A stretch of DNA of 64,000 nucleotides from Prochlorococcus sp. AG-418-M08 (GCA_003213955.1 QCMG01000003.1:99532-163531), one strand, 5' to 3'; counted from the stretch's first letter, positions 17,036 through 26,443 are shown. The notes: a model not told the origin generated them from the sequence alone. Numbers and translations: made by a program.

Positions 17036-17698
17036 ATGACTGTATCTGCTCCTTATTACGGCGAGAATACCGCTATGAGGACTCCACCACCAGATTTACC
17101 TTCTCTTCTTTTGAAGGAAAGAATTGTGTATCTAGGTCTTCCCTTATTTTCTGATGATGACGCAAAAAGGCAATTAGGAATGGATGTTACAGAGCTCATA
17201 ATTGCTCAACTACTTTATTTGGAATTTGATGATCCAGATAAACCTATTTACTTTTATATCAATTCAACAGGTACTAGTTGGTATACAGGTGATGCGGTTG
17301 GTTTTGAAACGGAGGCTTTCGCTATTTGCGATACTATCAACTACATCAAACCACCTATACATACAATTTGTATTGGCCAAGCAATGGGAACTGCGGCAGT
17401 AATTCTATCTTCCGGAACAAAAGGTCATAGAGCAGCTCTTCCACATGCTTCTATTGTTCTTCACCAACCCATCAGTGGTGCAAGAGGTCAAGCAACTGAT
17501 ATCCAGATAAGAGCAGAAGAGGTATTAAAAAATAAAAAATCAATGCTTGAGATTTTATCTCAAAACACTGGTAAAAGTGTTGAAGAGCTTTCAAAAGATT
17601 CTGACAGGATGAGTTATCTTAATCCTCAAGAAGCTTTAGATTATGGAGTTATTGATAGAATACTCACAAGCCAAAAGGATTTACCCAATTCAATTTAA
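17036..17698 (+). CDS. clpR: ClpR, non-catalytic ClpP-family subunit
   Basis: A ClpP-fold protein of 220 residues that would assemble with ClpP into the mixed protease ring of cyanobacteria and chloroplasts. Aligned by eye to the downstream ClpP, the catalytic Ser position (GLAASMGA) is Gly here (GQAMGTAA) and the catalytic Asp position is Met (DSDRMSYL), while the His in LHQP remains. The subunit should therefore be proteolytically inactive. I prefer the ATG at 17036 (MTVSAPYYGEN...); a GTG nine bases upstream is possible. It is 33 bases upstream of clpP, forming the clpR-clpP3-type pair known in Synechococcus. Confidence 0.92.
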   Translation: MTVSAPYYGENTAMRTPPPDLPSLLLKERIVYLGLPLFSDDDAKRQLGMDVTELIIAQLLYLEFDDPDKPIYFYINSTGTSWYTGDAVGFETEAFAICDTINYIKPPIHTICIGQAMGTAAVILSSGTKGHRAALPHASIVLHQPISGARGQATDIQIRAEEVLKNKKSMLEILSQNTGKSVEELSKDSDRMSYLNPQEALDYGVIDRILTSQKDLPNSI

Positions 17699-17731
17699 CA
17701 TTTACTTTTAACTAATTTCTCTTTTAAAATT

Positions 17732-18337
17732 ATGCCAATAGGAACTCCAAGCGTGCCTTATAGACTTCCAGGAAGTCAATATGAAAGGTGGGTAGATATT
17801 TATACAAGATTAGGTGTCGAGAGGATTTTATTTCTAGGTCAAGAAGTAAATGATGGCATTGCAAATAGCCTAGTTGCTCAAATGCTCTACCTCGACTCAG
17901 ATGATAATTCAAAACCTATTTACCTTTACATAAATAGTCCTGGGGGATCAGTCACTGCTGGTTTGGCAATTTATGACACTATTAAATATGTAAAAAGTGA
18001 TGTGGTCACTATATGCGTAGGTCTCGCAGCGTCAATGGGAGCATTTTTATTAGGCGCTGGCACTAAAGGTAAAAGAGTTGCTCTCCCTCATAGCCGAATT
18101 ATGATTCATCAACCACTTGGTGGAACATCACAACGTCAGGCGAGTGATATTGAGATAGAAGCTAGAGAAATACTAAGAATTAAAGATATGTTGAACAAAT
18201 CAATGGCTGATATGACTGGGCAATCATTTGAAAAAATCGAAAAAGATACTGATAGAGATTATTTTCTTAGTGCAGAGGAAGCTAAAAATTATGGACTAAT
18301 TGATAGAGTAATTTCACATCCAAGTGAGGCTAACTAG
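17732..18337 (+). CDS. clpP: ATP-dependent Clp protease proteolytic subunit
   Basis: 201-residue serine peptidase of the Clp complex. Seen: [11 protein letters not shown] with the nucleophile Ser, MIHQPLGG with the catalytic His, and [13 protein letters not shown] with the Asp, so the triad is complete. N-terminal VPYRLPGS and [10 protein letters not shown] are typical of the ClpP3-like paralogue paired with ClpR. It follows clpR by 33 bases and probably shares its transcript. Confidence 0.95.
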   Translation: MPIGTPSVPYRLPGSQYERWVDIYTRLGVERILFLGQEVNDGIANSLVAQMLYLDSDDNSKPIYLYINSPGGSVTAGLAIYDTIKYVKSDVVTICVGLAASMGAFLLGAGTKGKRVALPHSRIMIHQPLGGTSQRQASDIEIEAREILRIKDMLNKSMADMTGQSFEKIEKDTDRDYFLSAEEAKNYGLIDRVISHPSEAN

Positions 18338-18450
18338 CTCTAAGGCTTAAATCATATATAAAAATTGATTCTTAAATGAGCAATTATATGGTTTATTTAC
18401 ACGTTTAATGTCTAAAATATTAATTATCGAAAGTTAAGAAACCACATCTA

Positions 18451-19440
18451 ATGACACAACTCTTTTATGACACAGATGCAGACCTAAGCCTTTTAAGTAA
18501 TAAAACTATCGCAATAATCGGATATGGTTCACAAGGTCATGCACATGCTTTAAATCTTAAAGACAGTGGAATGGATGTGATTGTAGGGTTATATAAAGGT
18601 AGTAAATCAGAAAGCAAAGCTATTAATGATGGTTTAGAAGTGCTTAATGTTTCTGAGGCTTGTGAAAAAGCAGATTGGATTATGATTCTGCTTCCAGATG
18701 AGTTCCAAAAAGATGTTTACCTTAAAGAAATAGAACCAAATTTAAAAGAGGGTAAGATATTAAGTTTTGCTCATGGATTTAATATAAGATTCGGCCTTAT
18801 AAAACCACCTAATTTTGTCGACGTTGTGATGATTGCGCCAAAAGGTCCTGGTCACACTGTTCGATGGGAATATCAAAACGGACAAGGAGTTCCTGCTCTA
18901 TTTGCAGTAGAACAGGATTATTCTGGTAATGCAAGAGCATTAGCGATGGCCTATGCAAAGGGCATTGGAGGAACAAGGGCAGGGATTCTTGAAACAAATT
19001 TTAAAGAAGAAACAGAAACAGATCTATTTGGGGAACAAGCTGTTTTATGTGGAGGTTTATCAGAACTTGTTAAGTCAGGATTTGAAACTCTCGTTGAGGC
19101 AGGATATCAGCCCGAACTGGCATATTTTGAGTGTTTACATGAAGTAAAGCTAATTGTGGATCTAATGGTTAAGGGAGGGTTATCTCAAATGAGAGATTCA
19201 ATTTCAAATACCGCAGAATATGGTGATTATGTTAGCGGCAAAAGACTTATAAATAGTGATACAAAAAAAGAAATGCAGAAAATTCTAAAAGATATTCAAG
19301 ATGGTACTTTTGCTAATAATTTTGTTGCTGAATGTGACAAGAACAAACCATTAATGACTAAGCTAAGAGCAGAAAATTCTCAACATGAAATAGAAAAAGT
19401 TGGTAAAGGTCTGCGTGCTATGTTCAGTTGGCTGAAGTAA
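18451..19440 (+). CDS. ilvC: ketol-acid reductoisomerase (NADP+)
   Basis: Second common step of valine/isoleucine synthesis: alkyl migration plus NADPH reduction of acetolactate or acetohydroxybutyrate. Seen: [13 protein letters not shown] at residues 24-36, [10 protein letters not shown], the acidic metal-binding segment [16 protein letters not shown], and a short C-terminal domain. At 329 residues it is a class I enzyme. Its 3' end overlaps the cobD start by 13 bases, an overlap between functionally unrelated genes. Confidence 0.98.
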   Translation: MTQLFYDTDADLSLLSNKTIAIIGYGSQGHAHALNLKDSGMDVIVGLYKGSKSESKAINDGLEVLNVSEACEKADWIMILLPDEFQKDVYLKEIEPNLKEGKILSFAHGFNIRFGLIKPPNFVDVVMIAPKGPGHTVRWEYQNGQGVPALFAVEQDYSGNARALAMAYAKGIGGTRAGILETNFKEETETDLFGEQAVLCGGLSELVKSGFETLVEAGYQPELAYFECLHEVKLIVDLMVKGGLSQMRDSISNTAEYGDYVSGKRLINSDTKKEMQKILKDIQDGTFANNFVAECDKNKPLMTKLRAENSQHEIEKVGKGLRAMFSWLK

Positions 19441-20441
19441 ATTTATTTTTAATATTTATTGGCTCGATTGGTTTTGATCTTTTAATTGGTGATCCAAGGT
19501 TTATAATCCATCCTGTCCAATTCATTGGAAAATATATTAATTTAACGAGTAATTTTTTTATACATAATTTCAAGGAGCATAAGAACATATTATTTTGGGG
19601 AGGATTATTTATTGCATTTTCCACTATAGGAATTAGCTTTTTGATTGGTAAATTTATTGAATTAATTTTTCTTCAATCAAAAAGTAATTTTGTTTTTGGA
19701 ATATTAATCTTCTTAGGTTTATCAAGTTGTATAGCATCAAAAAGTCTTACTTCAAGCGTAAAAGAAATTTCTAACCTCATAAGCAACACAATAATTGATA
19801 AAAAAACTGAAAAATTAGTAAGAGAAAAAGTTCAAAGAATTGTAAGTAGAGATGTGAGTTTATCTTCTTTAGACCATCTTTTGAGATCAAGTAGTGAAAG
19901 TCTTACCGAAAATTCAGTTGATGGGATTTTTGGCCCACTTTTTTGGATATTTGTTGGAATAGTTTTTATGAAATTTTCAATTTTTCTTCCAGGCCCTTTA
20001 TCCCTTGGCTTTTCATATAAAGCTATAAGTACTTTGGATTCAATGATCGGATATAAGTATGATGAATATAAATATCTAGGATTTATAAGTGCAAAAATTG
20101 AAGATTATTCAACCTTCTTTCCAGCTAGATTAGTTTTATTTACCTTACCTTTGGTTAGTTCTAAGATTAAAAAATATTTTTCAATAATTAAAAAAAGTTA
20201 TTTTGATGGAAGGAAATATGATTCTCCCAATTCTGGTATTTCAGAGGCAATTTTTGCATATACGTCCAACATAAAATTAGGAGGCAAAAGTAAATATAAG
20301 GATAAAATAGTTGAAAAGCCAATTATTAATTGTAATGGTGATATTTGCACAAAAGAAAAAATTAATCTTATTTGTCAATTAATTTTAAGGCTTCAATTAT
20401 TATGGATAATATTTTTTACCTTAATTTTCTTCAATATTTAA
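19428..20441 (+). CDS. cobD: adenosylcobinamide-phosphate synthase (CbiB/CobD)
   Basis: Integral membrane enzyme that attaches the aminopropanol arm to adenosylcobyric acid in cobalamin synthesis. Seen: D-L-L-I-G-D-P and HPVQFIGK near the N-terminus, [26 protein letters not shown] and the PARL motif, the CbiB signatures, plus about five hydrophobic segments. The 337 residues match the family. The start is a TTG at 19428 inside ilvC. An HLIP gene follows 57 bases downstream. Confidence 0.92.
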   Translation: MAEVNLFLIFIGSIGFDLLIGDPRFIIHPVQFIGKYINLTSNFFIHNFKEHKNILFWGGLFIAFSTIGISFLIGKFIELIFLQSKSNFVFGILIFLGLSSCIASKSLTSSVKEISNLISNTIIDKKTEKLVREKVQRIVSRDVSLSSLDHLLRSSSESLTENSVDGIFGPLFWIFVGIVFMKFSIFLPGPLSLGFSYKAISTLDSMIGYKYDEYKYLGFISAKIEDYSTFFPARLVLFTLPLVSSKIKKYFSIIKKSYFDGRKYDSPNSGISEAIFAYTSNIKLGGKSKYKDKIVEKPIINCNGDICTKEKINLICQLILRLQLLWIIFFTLIFFNI

Positions 20442-20498
20442 ATTCAAATTCAATGAAATTTGTTTAAAATCATTATTATTAACAAAAAGACACTTTAC

Positions 20499-20741
20499 AT
20501 GACAGAAGAAAATTCTCCTGAAAAAAATCCAAATGAAGATTTAGATAATAAATCTACTTACAGTCAATATTCCAAGTGGGTTGATAATCAAGGAGATGAT
20601 GTAAAGAATGTTTTTGGATTTAATAGTAGTGCAGAACTTGTTAACGGCAGAGCAGCCATGATCGGATTTCTTATGCTTATATTGACAGAATTAGTTTTTA
20701 GAGGGAGACCTGTGACTTCCTCAATATTTGGTATAAATTAA
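20499..20741 (+). CDS. hli: high-light-inducible protein (HLIP, one-helix chlorophyll-binding)
   Basis: 80 residues. A polar, acidic N-terminus of about 40 residues is followed by FNSSAELVNGRAAMIGFLML, the E-x-x-N-G-R-x-A-M chlorophyll-binding helix (Glu46, Asn49, Arg51, Met54), then a short tail. HLIPs sit in thylakoid membranes and protect photosystems and chlorophyll synthesis under excess light. The frame extends 13 codons upstream to 20460, but the ATG at 20499 gives the natural N-terminus (MTEENSPEK). It lies between cobD and a two-helix membrane protein. Confidence 0.93.
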   Translation: MTEENSPEKNPNEDLDNKSTYSQYSKWVDNQGDDVKNVFGFNSSAELVNGRAAMIGFLMLILTELVFRGRPVTSSIFGIN

Positions 20742-20743
20742 AA

Positions 20744-20956
20744 ATGGAAGAAAAAAAATCTAATCCATTAAAAATATTTCTCTATATATCTGCTTGGGTA
20801 ATAATTTGGGGAACATTAGGTTCCTTCGTAGATTATCCTCTATATAAAAATAAAATCTACCTAGAAGGTAGCATATACCAATATCTTACTTTTATAATCA
20901 CAGGAATAATATCAATTTTGAGCGCCAGATTCTTTTATAAAAAAATTAAGCTATAA
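20744..20956 (+). CDS. small two-helix membrane protein, unknown
   Basis: 70 residues beginning MEEKKSNPLKI, with two hydrophobic segments (about residues 10-27 and 46-62) and a lysine-rich end. The ATG lies two bases after the HLIP stop, so it is almost certainly cotranscribed with the HLIP gene and may act with it in the thylakoid membrane. No family is recognised. Its end overlaps the end of a converging gene by six bases. Confidence 0.65.
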   Translation: MEEKKSNPLKIFLYISAWVIIWGTLGSFVDYPLYKNKIYLEGSIYQYLTFIITGIISILSARFFYKKIKL

Positions 20957-21208
20957 AAACTTATACCTAAATTTTTTAATAATTTTTGCTGGTTCTGAGT
21001 TATCTCGAGTTTCATAAAGAATCCACTGATGAGTTTCAGTATCATGATCACAACCTAAACTTCCTGATTGTTCAGAAAAATTAAAAAGATATGAATGACA
21101 TGACTGATCTGCCTCAAATGCAGAGTCATAGCCAGTTAAAAAGTATATTAAAAATCCAATAATTACTAGCGATAAAACTACCTGAAAAAATAAACTAACT
21201 ATTTTCAT
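20951..21208 (-). CDS. small membrane-anchored protein, unknown
   Basis: 85 residues with an N-terminal hydrophobic helix (about 5-24) that could be an anchor or signal, then a polar domain with two cysteines (SCHSY and LGCDHD) that could form a disulfide if exported. No family is recognised. First in a minus-strand run of three small membrane or secreted proteins ending before hupB. Confidence 0.6.
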   Translation of the reverse strand: MKIVSLFFQVVLSLVIIGFLIYFLTGYDSAFEADQSCHSYLFNFSEQSGSLGCDHDTETHQWILYETRDNSEPAKIIKKFRYKFL

Positions 21209-21267
21209 AAATTTCTTATCAAAATTTTAATATATCATTTCTAAAAATCCTTCGGTCAAAAATAAAG

Positions 21268-21513
21268 TTATCTGCCAACATTAAAAATAAAATCATGGAA
21301 ATCTTGATTATTAAGATACAAAATAACCAAAAGAACTAAAACTATATTTAAACCCAACACAATTGAACCAAATATATTTATCTGCTTTTTACCTGGTAAG
21401 GTATAAGTCAATTTTTTTCCTTTAAGAAAAGAAGCTAAGCCTTTTTTCTCTTTTTTTAAGTCTTTAAAAGGTTCATTATTCTTAACCTTGCTTTCTGAAA
21501 ACCCTTTTACCAT
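21268..21513 (-). CDS. small protein with a C-terminal membrane helix, unknown
   Basis: 81 residues. The N-terminal 45 are highly charged (many Lys and Glu), and the C-terminal part carries one hydrophobic helix (about 49-67), giving a tail-anchored topology. No motif is recognised. It lies between two other small ORFs on the same strand. Confidence 0.6.
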   Translation of the reverse strand: MVKGFSESKVKNNEPFKDLKKEKKGLASFLKGKKLTYTLPGKKQINIFGSIVLGLNIVLVLLVILYLNNQDFHDFIFNVGR

Positions 21514-21567
21514 TTCACCCTAAAAAACAAATCAATAATATTCTAAATTTAAACTTTTTCTCAAGAA

Positions 21568-21897
21568 TTAACAATTTTTAATCACATATGGAATCATTAT
21601 TACTTTTTTATTTTTTTTTAATTTTTTAAAATGATAGGATTCAATTAATTCTGTCTGCAAACCCAAAATACTTGCCTGACATTTATATCTGTTTTGTTCA
21701 GATTTAATTAATTGTATTTTCTCCATTTCAAAAAATAATTTATTACAAGCTTTATATTGAGAATCTTTAAAGCATTCATTTGATTTTCTTAAAATCTCCG
21801 ATTTAGTTAGCAGTTTTTCAGCAAAAATAGGATTTGATAATAAAACAAAAAAAAGGGGAAGGAAACTTATCAATTTTTTGTAATTAAAAATTATCAA
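21568..21897 (-). CDS. small exported protein, unknown
   Basis: 109 residues starting with a classical signal peptide: basic MIIFNYKK, hydrophobic core to about residue 22, and a cleavage-like A-E-K after IFA. The mature part is Lys-rich and has four cysteines (C42, C51, C68 and the final C109), compatible with two disulfides in the periplasm or lumen. No family is recognised. Confidence 0.6.
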   Translation of the reverse strand: MIIFNYKKLISFLPLFFVLLSNPIFAEKLLTKSEILRKSNECFKDSQYKACNKLFFEMEKIQLIKSEQNRYKCQASILGLQTELIESYHFKKLKKNKKVIMIPYVIKNC

Positions 21898-21970
21898 AAT
21901 ATTTATAAACTAGCTCGTTATGACATGTTAATAATGGTTTTAAAAAATAGTCAATCCATTGTTTCAATAT

Positions 21971-21997
21971 AAAAAAAAAGGTGCTCGAAAGAGCACC
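21971..21997 (-). terminator. intrinsic terminator of hupB
   Basis: On the minus strand GGTGCTC, loop TTTC, GAGCACC is followed by nine T's. The hairpin lies 33 bases beyond the hupB stop. A textbook Rho-independent terminator. Confidence 0.9.
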
Positions 21998-22029
21998 CAA
22001 AATCAGGACAAATTAAGCTAGAAAAAATA

Positions 22030-22305
22030 TTAGCCTTGAACCCTATCCTTAAAAAGTTTTCCAGCTGAAAATGTAGGAACTCTTTTAGCGGGTATCGCAA
22101 TTTTTTCACCTGTTTTAGGGTTTAAGCCCTGTCTAGCAGAACGGTCCCTTGGCTCAAAAGAACCAAATCCTAGTATGGAGACTTTTTTGCCTTCCACTAC
22201 TGAATCAACAATCGTTTCAATAGCTGCATCAACAACTAAAGATACATCTGTTTTTGTGAGCTCAGTACGAGCAGCAACAAGATTTACTAAATCAGCTTTG
22301 TTCAT
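22030..22305 (-). CDS. hupB: HU-family DNA-binding protein
   Basis: 91-residue nucleoid protein: N-terminal helical MNKADLVNLVAARTELTK, the ILGFGSFEPRDRSARQGLNP beta-arm segment with the conserved GFGSF and R-x-x-R-x-G-x-N-P, and a basic C-terminal FKDRVQG. Normal HU length. A strong terminator follows, and a 570-base gene-poor spacer lies upstream. Confidence 0.97.
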   Translation of the reverse strand: MNKADLVNLVAARTELTKTDVSLVVDAAIETIVDSVVEGKKVSILGFGSFEPRDRSARQGLNPKTGEKIAIPAKRVPTFSAGKLFKDRVQG

Positions 22306-22313
22306 TGAATTGT

Positions 22314-22478
22314 TTGTATAGCAGAGATTTGAAAGACAAGAGTTTTGAATTCAAGTCTAATTACCTCGAACTTGCATATCATATGGAGCAAATACGAATA
22401 CGGCAACCGAAAATGCCGGCGGCGCAAAGCTTTATACAAAATTTAATGTCATTTTTAGCTATTTATCAATATTCTTAA
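22314..22478 (+). CDS. possible 54-residue ORF divergent from hupB
   Basis: From the TTG at 22314 the frame runs to TAA at 22476-22478 (54 residues); an internal ATG at 22383 gives 31 residues. The middle (MEQIRIRQPKMPAAQSF) uses G+C-rich codons (CGG, CCG, GCG, GCG) unlike the neighbourhood. Composition and a plausible amphipathic sequence argue for a real peptide or a structured RNA; no family is recognised and start evidence is weak. Confidence 0.3.
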   Translation: MYSRDLKDKSFEFKSNYLELAYHMEQIRIRQPKMPAAQSFIQNLMSFLAIYQYS

Positions 22479-22680
22479 ATATTAAAATTTTAAAAACTTA
22501 AAAGAGAATAACATCGGAGAAAAGAGTGAGAAGTATTGCTACAACTAGTTTTTTAATAAAATATTTAATTTTCTAATCAAACAAAAGATTATATTCAAAA
22601 GTAATAAATTTAAGAATTTCAACTATTTATTATTTTTTATTAACTTTCACATATATTTCCTTCTCAGCACATGAGTAACA

Positions 22681-22700
22681 TTATTTCAATATTGAAATAA
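22681..22700. repeat. perfect 20-base palindrome
   Basis: TTATTTCAATATTGAAATAA is its own reverse complement. It sits about 175 bases before the glgX start in a non-coding spacer and may be an operator. AT-rich palindromes of this length are uncommon but not impossible by chance. Confidence 0.4.
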
Positions 22701-22875
22701 ACAAAATTAAGTAAAGATCCTGAAATAAATAATATAAAATCCTTAAATTAAAAAATTATTGATGAGTGAAACATCAAATTTGAATTTTTTTTTTAACTTT
22801 GCACTTATGATTCAAATGTTTGGATAATTTCTTCAAATTAATTCATTCGTTTAAAAATCAAAGAAATAAAGAAAA

Positions 22876-24909
22876 GTGAATGATATAAAATTGGGGAACC
22901 CATTGCCTCTTGGAAGTTCAATAACTTCAGAAGGTGTCAATTTCTCATTAATAGCTTCAAATGCAGAATACATAGAAATTTTATTATTTGATACTGAAGA
23001 CGCAGTTGCTCCAAAAAAAATTTTTAAATTAGATAATAATCATAAGACTGGGCCTTACTGGCATGCAGAAATAAACGACCTCAAAGAAGGCTCAATATAT
23101 GCCTTTAGAGTTAAACAAAAGGATAATGAACTTAATAAGAATCATTCTAAAAGAGTATTAATTGATCCTTGTTCAAGAGGTATTACTGGATGGAATAATT
23201 ACAAAAGAAAAAATGCGATAAATAATTTTGATAATATTGATTCTTGTCTAAAAAGTGTTGTTTGTGATAGAAAATTTTTTAATTTTCAAGATTATCCTAG
23301 ACCTAAACATTCTTGGGAAGAAACAATAATTTATGAGCTCCATATCAAAGCATTTACTCAATCTTCTAATGAAGAAGAAAGTTGCTTTAAAAATTTTTTA
23401 AAAAAAATTCAATATCTAAAAGAACTTGGTATAACAAGTATTGAATTGCTTCCTGTATTTTGTTTTGACCCAAGTGATGCTCCAGATGGATTAGAAAATT
23501 TCTGGGGTTATAGTCCTATCAACTGGTTCACCCCACATTTTCAATATCTATCTAATAAATCTGCCAAACAAAATAGAGAAGAATTTAGAGAGTTTGTGGA
23601 AGAATGCCATAAAGCAGGTATTGAAGTTATTCTTGATGTGGTTTACAACCATACAACTGAAGGTAATTCTGAAGGACCAGCAATATCTTGGAAAGGAATA
23701 GATGAAAACCTTTATTACTTCATAGACGAAAATAAAAATTATCAAGATGTCTCTGGATGTGGAAATACAATTGCAGCAAATAGAGGTTTAGTTAGGAAAT
23801 TAATTATAGAGTCATTAAAATGTTGGGCAAATGAATTAGGGGTTGATGGTTTTAGATTTGATTTGGGTATTGCTCTATCTAGGGGAGAAAATCTTGTCCC
23901 TCTTGATAATCCACCAATTTTTGATGATATTGACTGTGAGCCTGAACTCGCAGATATCAAATTAATCAGTGAGCCTTGGGATTGTGGTGGATTATATAAG
24001 TTAAACGATTTTCCCTCTAAGAAAACTTTTACATGGAATGGTCATTTCAGAGACGACGTAAGGAGATTTTGGAAAGGAGATAAAGATACTGCTTGGAATA
24101 TGAGTGACAAAATCAAAGGTAGCCCATCTCATTACAAAGAGAATAATTTTTTTCCAAAGTCTATAAATTTCATTACTTCCCATGATGGTTTTACACTAAA
24201 AGACTTAGTCACCTTTAACAACAAATATAACTTTGCGAATAAAGAGCAAAATAGGGATGGAGATAACCATAACAATTCTTGGAATCATGGAGTGGAAGGA
24301 CCTACATCAAACTTATTAATTAAAAAATTAAGAAAACGGCAACAAAAAAATTTACTTTTAAGTTTATTTATCTCAAAAGGTGTCCCAATGTTGCTTATGG
24401 GTGATGAGCTTGGGAGATCTCAAGGCGGTAATAATAACTCTTGGTGTCAAAATAATATATTGGGTTATATGAATTGGGATAAAGATCAACAAGATTTAGA
24501 AGTATTTGATTATCTTAAATATCTAATTAGATTAAGAAAAAAATTTATTAAGTTATTTAATCCTATTTTGTCACCAAATGAGCGAGAAAATGATACTTTG
24601 GTAAATTATTATTGGCACGGTTCAAAGTTAGAAAATCCGGATTGGAGTAGTTGGTCACATACAATTGCATTTAGTATTAATAAGGGTAAAAATAATCCAC
24701 TAATTTGGGCAGGCTTAAATGCATATTCAAAAAATATTGATTTTCAATTACCAAAATCTAAAAGCAAATGGCTCAAAGTTATTGATACTAGTGAGTCAGA
24801 AATTCATAAGCCAATTCCCATTAACGAAAAATCTGTCAAATTAGAGAATAGAAGCTCTGTATTAATTATTTCAGAAGAAGTATTTGGAACAAAAAATAAT
24901 ATATTCTAA
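22876..24909 (+). CDS. glgX: glycogen debranching enzyme / isoamylase (GH13)
   Basis: Hydrolyses alpha-1,6 branch points of glycogen. 677 residues: an N-terminal CBM48-like beta domain (about 7-110), then the GH13 barrel with region I DVVYNH (254-259), region II GFRFD (nucleophile Asp329), region III ISEPWD (acid/base Glu366) and region IV TSHDG (Asp437), then a C-terminal beta domain. All catalytic residues are present. The start is a GTG at 22876. It lies alone between the hupB spacer and tRNA-Gly. Isoamylase versus GlgX specificity cannot be told from sequence. Confidence 0.94.
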   Translation: MNDIKLGNPLPLGSSITSEGVNFSLIASNAEYIEILLFDTEDAVAPKKIFKLDNNHKTGPYWHAEINDLKEGSIYAFRVKQKDNELNKNHSKRVLIDPCSRGITGWNNYKRKNAINNFDNIDSCLKSVVCDRKFFNFQDYPRPKHSWEETIIYELHIKAFTQSSNEEESCFKNFLKKIQYLKELGITSIELLPVFCFDPSDAPDGLENFWGYSPINWFTPHFQYLSNKSAKQNREEFREFVEECHKAGIEVILDVVYNHTTEGNSEGPAISWKGIDENLYYFIDENKNYQDVSGCGNTIAANRGLVRKLIIESLKCWANELGVDGFRFDLGIALSRGENLVPLDNPPIFDDIDCEPELADIKLISEPWDCGGLYKLNDFPSKKTFTWNGHFRDDVRRFWKGDKDTAWNMSDKIKGSPSHYKENNFFPKSINFITSHDGFTLKDLVTFNNKYNFANKEQNRDGDNHNNSWNHGVEGPTSNLLIKKLRKRQQKNLLLSLFISKGVPMLLMGDELGRSQGGNNNSWCQNNILGYMNWDKDQQDLEVFDYLKYLIRLRKKFIKLFNPILSPNERENDTLVNYYWHGSKLENPDWSSWSHTIAFSINKGKNNPLIWAGLNAYSKNIDFQLPKSKSKWLKVIDTSESEIHKPIPINEKSVKLENRSSVLIISEEVFGTKNNIF

Positions 24910-24910
24910 A

Positions 24911-24981
24911 AGCGGGCGGCGGGAATCGAACCCGCATCTTCAGCTTGGAAGGCTGAGGTTTTACCACTAAACCACGCCCGC
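24911..24981 (-). tRNA. tRNA-Gly (TCC)
   Basis: Minus-strand cloverleaf of 71 bases: acceptor GCGGGCG/CGCCCGC, D arm with GGTTTAGTGGTAAAACC, anticodon stem TCAGC/GCTGA with loop CTTCCAA (anticodon TCC), T arm GCGGGTTCGATTCCCGC, discriminator T. It begins two bases from the glgX stop on the opposite strand. Confidence 0.97.
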
Positions 24982-25042
24982 AATAAGTAATAGAATTACC
25001 TTTGCAATAATACATTATCAAACATTCAACAAAGTTAAAAGA

Positions 25043-26434
25043 TTGGAAAATTCACACTCAAACAATATAAGCGGATCAAGAACAAGATTAATGCTCTCTT
25101 ACGGACTTGGAGATGCAGGAACAGGCTTAGCAGCTACTCAATTTGGCTTCTTCCTCTTTAGATTCTTTATTTGTTCTGCAGGTTTACCAGTTTTAATTGC
25201 AGGTTCATTACTAATGTTGATAAAGATTTGGGACGCAGTAAACGACCCATTGATAGGATGGTTAAGTGATAGGACAAAGTCCAGATGGGGTCCTAGGATA
25301 CCTTGGATGCTAGTTGCAGCTGTACCTCTTGGGCTTTCTTTGGCAGCAATATGGTGGATCCCTTCAGGTCATGTAATAAACAAAACAATATATTACGCTT
25401 TAATTTCAATAATAGTTATGACTGCTTATACAAGTATCAATCTTCCTTTTGCAGCTCTATCTACAGAAATCTCAGAAAAAACTTCAATAAGAACCAGATT
25501 AAATGCTGCGAGATTTACAGGCTCAATAATAGCTGGTTTAACTGGATTAATAATAGCTGGAGTGGTTTTAAATTCAGAGGGAATAGTTAACGAATATTTC
25601 TTTATGGGCAAAATTAGTGGCTTGATAGCAGTAATAACAACTTTAATATCATGCTGGGGACTAGCTCCCTATGCAAAAAAGGCTAGGAGACCTACTGGGA
25701 AGGCAGAGCCAATTAAATTTCAATTTAAAAGAATATTTAATAACAAAAAATTTCTCAAAGTAATTTCTCTTTATATATTACTTTGGTGTGCACTGCAATT
25801 AATGCAAACTGTAGCGTTAATTTATGTAGAGGATGTTCTTAATGTCCCCTCAAAAATTGCTAACTGGGTTCCAATACCCTTCCAAATAAGTGCACTAATA
25901 GGATTACAAATATGGGCAAGAGTATCAAATAAATTGAACAGAATTTCAGCCTTGAACTATGGTGCAATTATTTGGATTTTCGCATGTACAGCAGCGTTAT
26001 TTTTACCTTCTTTATCTCAAGTCTCATCCCTAGAAGGCTTATTCTTAAATATTTACAATCTTATTTTATTTGTAATTTTGATTATCATAATATGTCTAAT
26101 TGGGATTGGGGCTTCAACCGCTTACTTGATACCTTGGTCACTACTTCCTGATGCAATAGACGAAGACTCAGAAAAACCAGCAGGACTATATACTGCTTGG
26201 ATGGTTCTTATTCAGAAAATTGGGATTGGACTAAGTGTTCAAGTTTTAGGCTTATTACTATATGTATCTGGTTATCAATCATGCTTTGTGGACAATACCA
26301 GTTTAAATATTATTGAACAATCATCCTTAGCACAATTAACCATTAGATTATGTATTGGATTTATACCTTCTTTATTGGTAATAATTGGACTATTTATAAT
26401 GAGAAAGTGGGATCAAAAATTATTAACCAACTAA
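25043..26434 (+). CDS. GPH/MelB-type sugar:cation symporter
   Basis: 463-residue membrane transporter of the major facilitator superfamily with about 12 hydrophobic segments. Seen: YGLGDAGTGLA near the N-terminus, the DAVNDPLIGWLSDRTKSRWG loop characteristic of the GPH (melibiose carrier-like) family with its Asp residues, and LLPDAIDEDSEKPAGLYTA in the C-terminal half. The likely role is import of a sugar or glycoside with a cation; the substrate is unknown. The start is a TTG at 25043. It precedes the MlaE-like permease by nine bases. Confidence 0.85.
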   Translation: MENSHSNNISGSRTRLMLSYGLGDAGTGLAATQFGFFLFRFFICSAGLPVLIAGSLLMLIKIWDAVNDPLIGWLSDRTKSRWGPRIPWMLVAAVPLGLSLAAIWWIPSGHVINKTIYYALISIIVMTAYTSINLPFAALSTEISEKTSIRTRLNAARFTGSIIAGLTGLIIAGVVLNSEGIVNEYFFMGKISGLIAVITTLISCWGLAPYAKKARRPTGKAEPIKFQFKRIFNNKKFLKVISLYILLWCALQLMQTVALIYVEDVLNVPSKIANWVPIPFQISALIGLQIWARVSNKLNRISALNYGAIIWIFACTAALFLPSLSQVSSLEGLFLNIYNLILFVILIIIICLIGIGASTAYLIPWSLLPDAIDEDSEKPAGLYTAWMVLIQKIGIGLSVQVLGLLLYVSGYQSCFVDNTSLNIIEQSSLAQLTIRLCIGFIPSLLVIIGLFIMRKWDQKLLTN

Positions 26435-26443
26435 TATAAGAAT

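Larger units (their letters stand above)
22306..22875. other. 570-base spacer between hupB and the debranching enzyme gene
   Basis: Long for this genome. It must hold the hupB and glgX promoters. It also contains a G+C-rich patch (about 22395-22435) inside a possible 55-codon ORF on the plus strand, and a perfect 20-base palindrome at 22681-22700. The rest is AT-rich with no clear gene. Confidence 0.6.
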
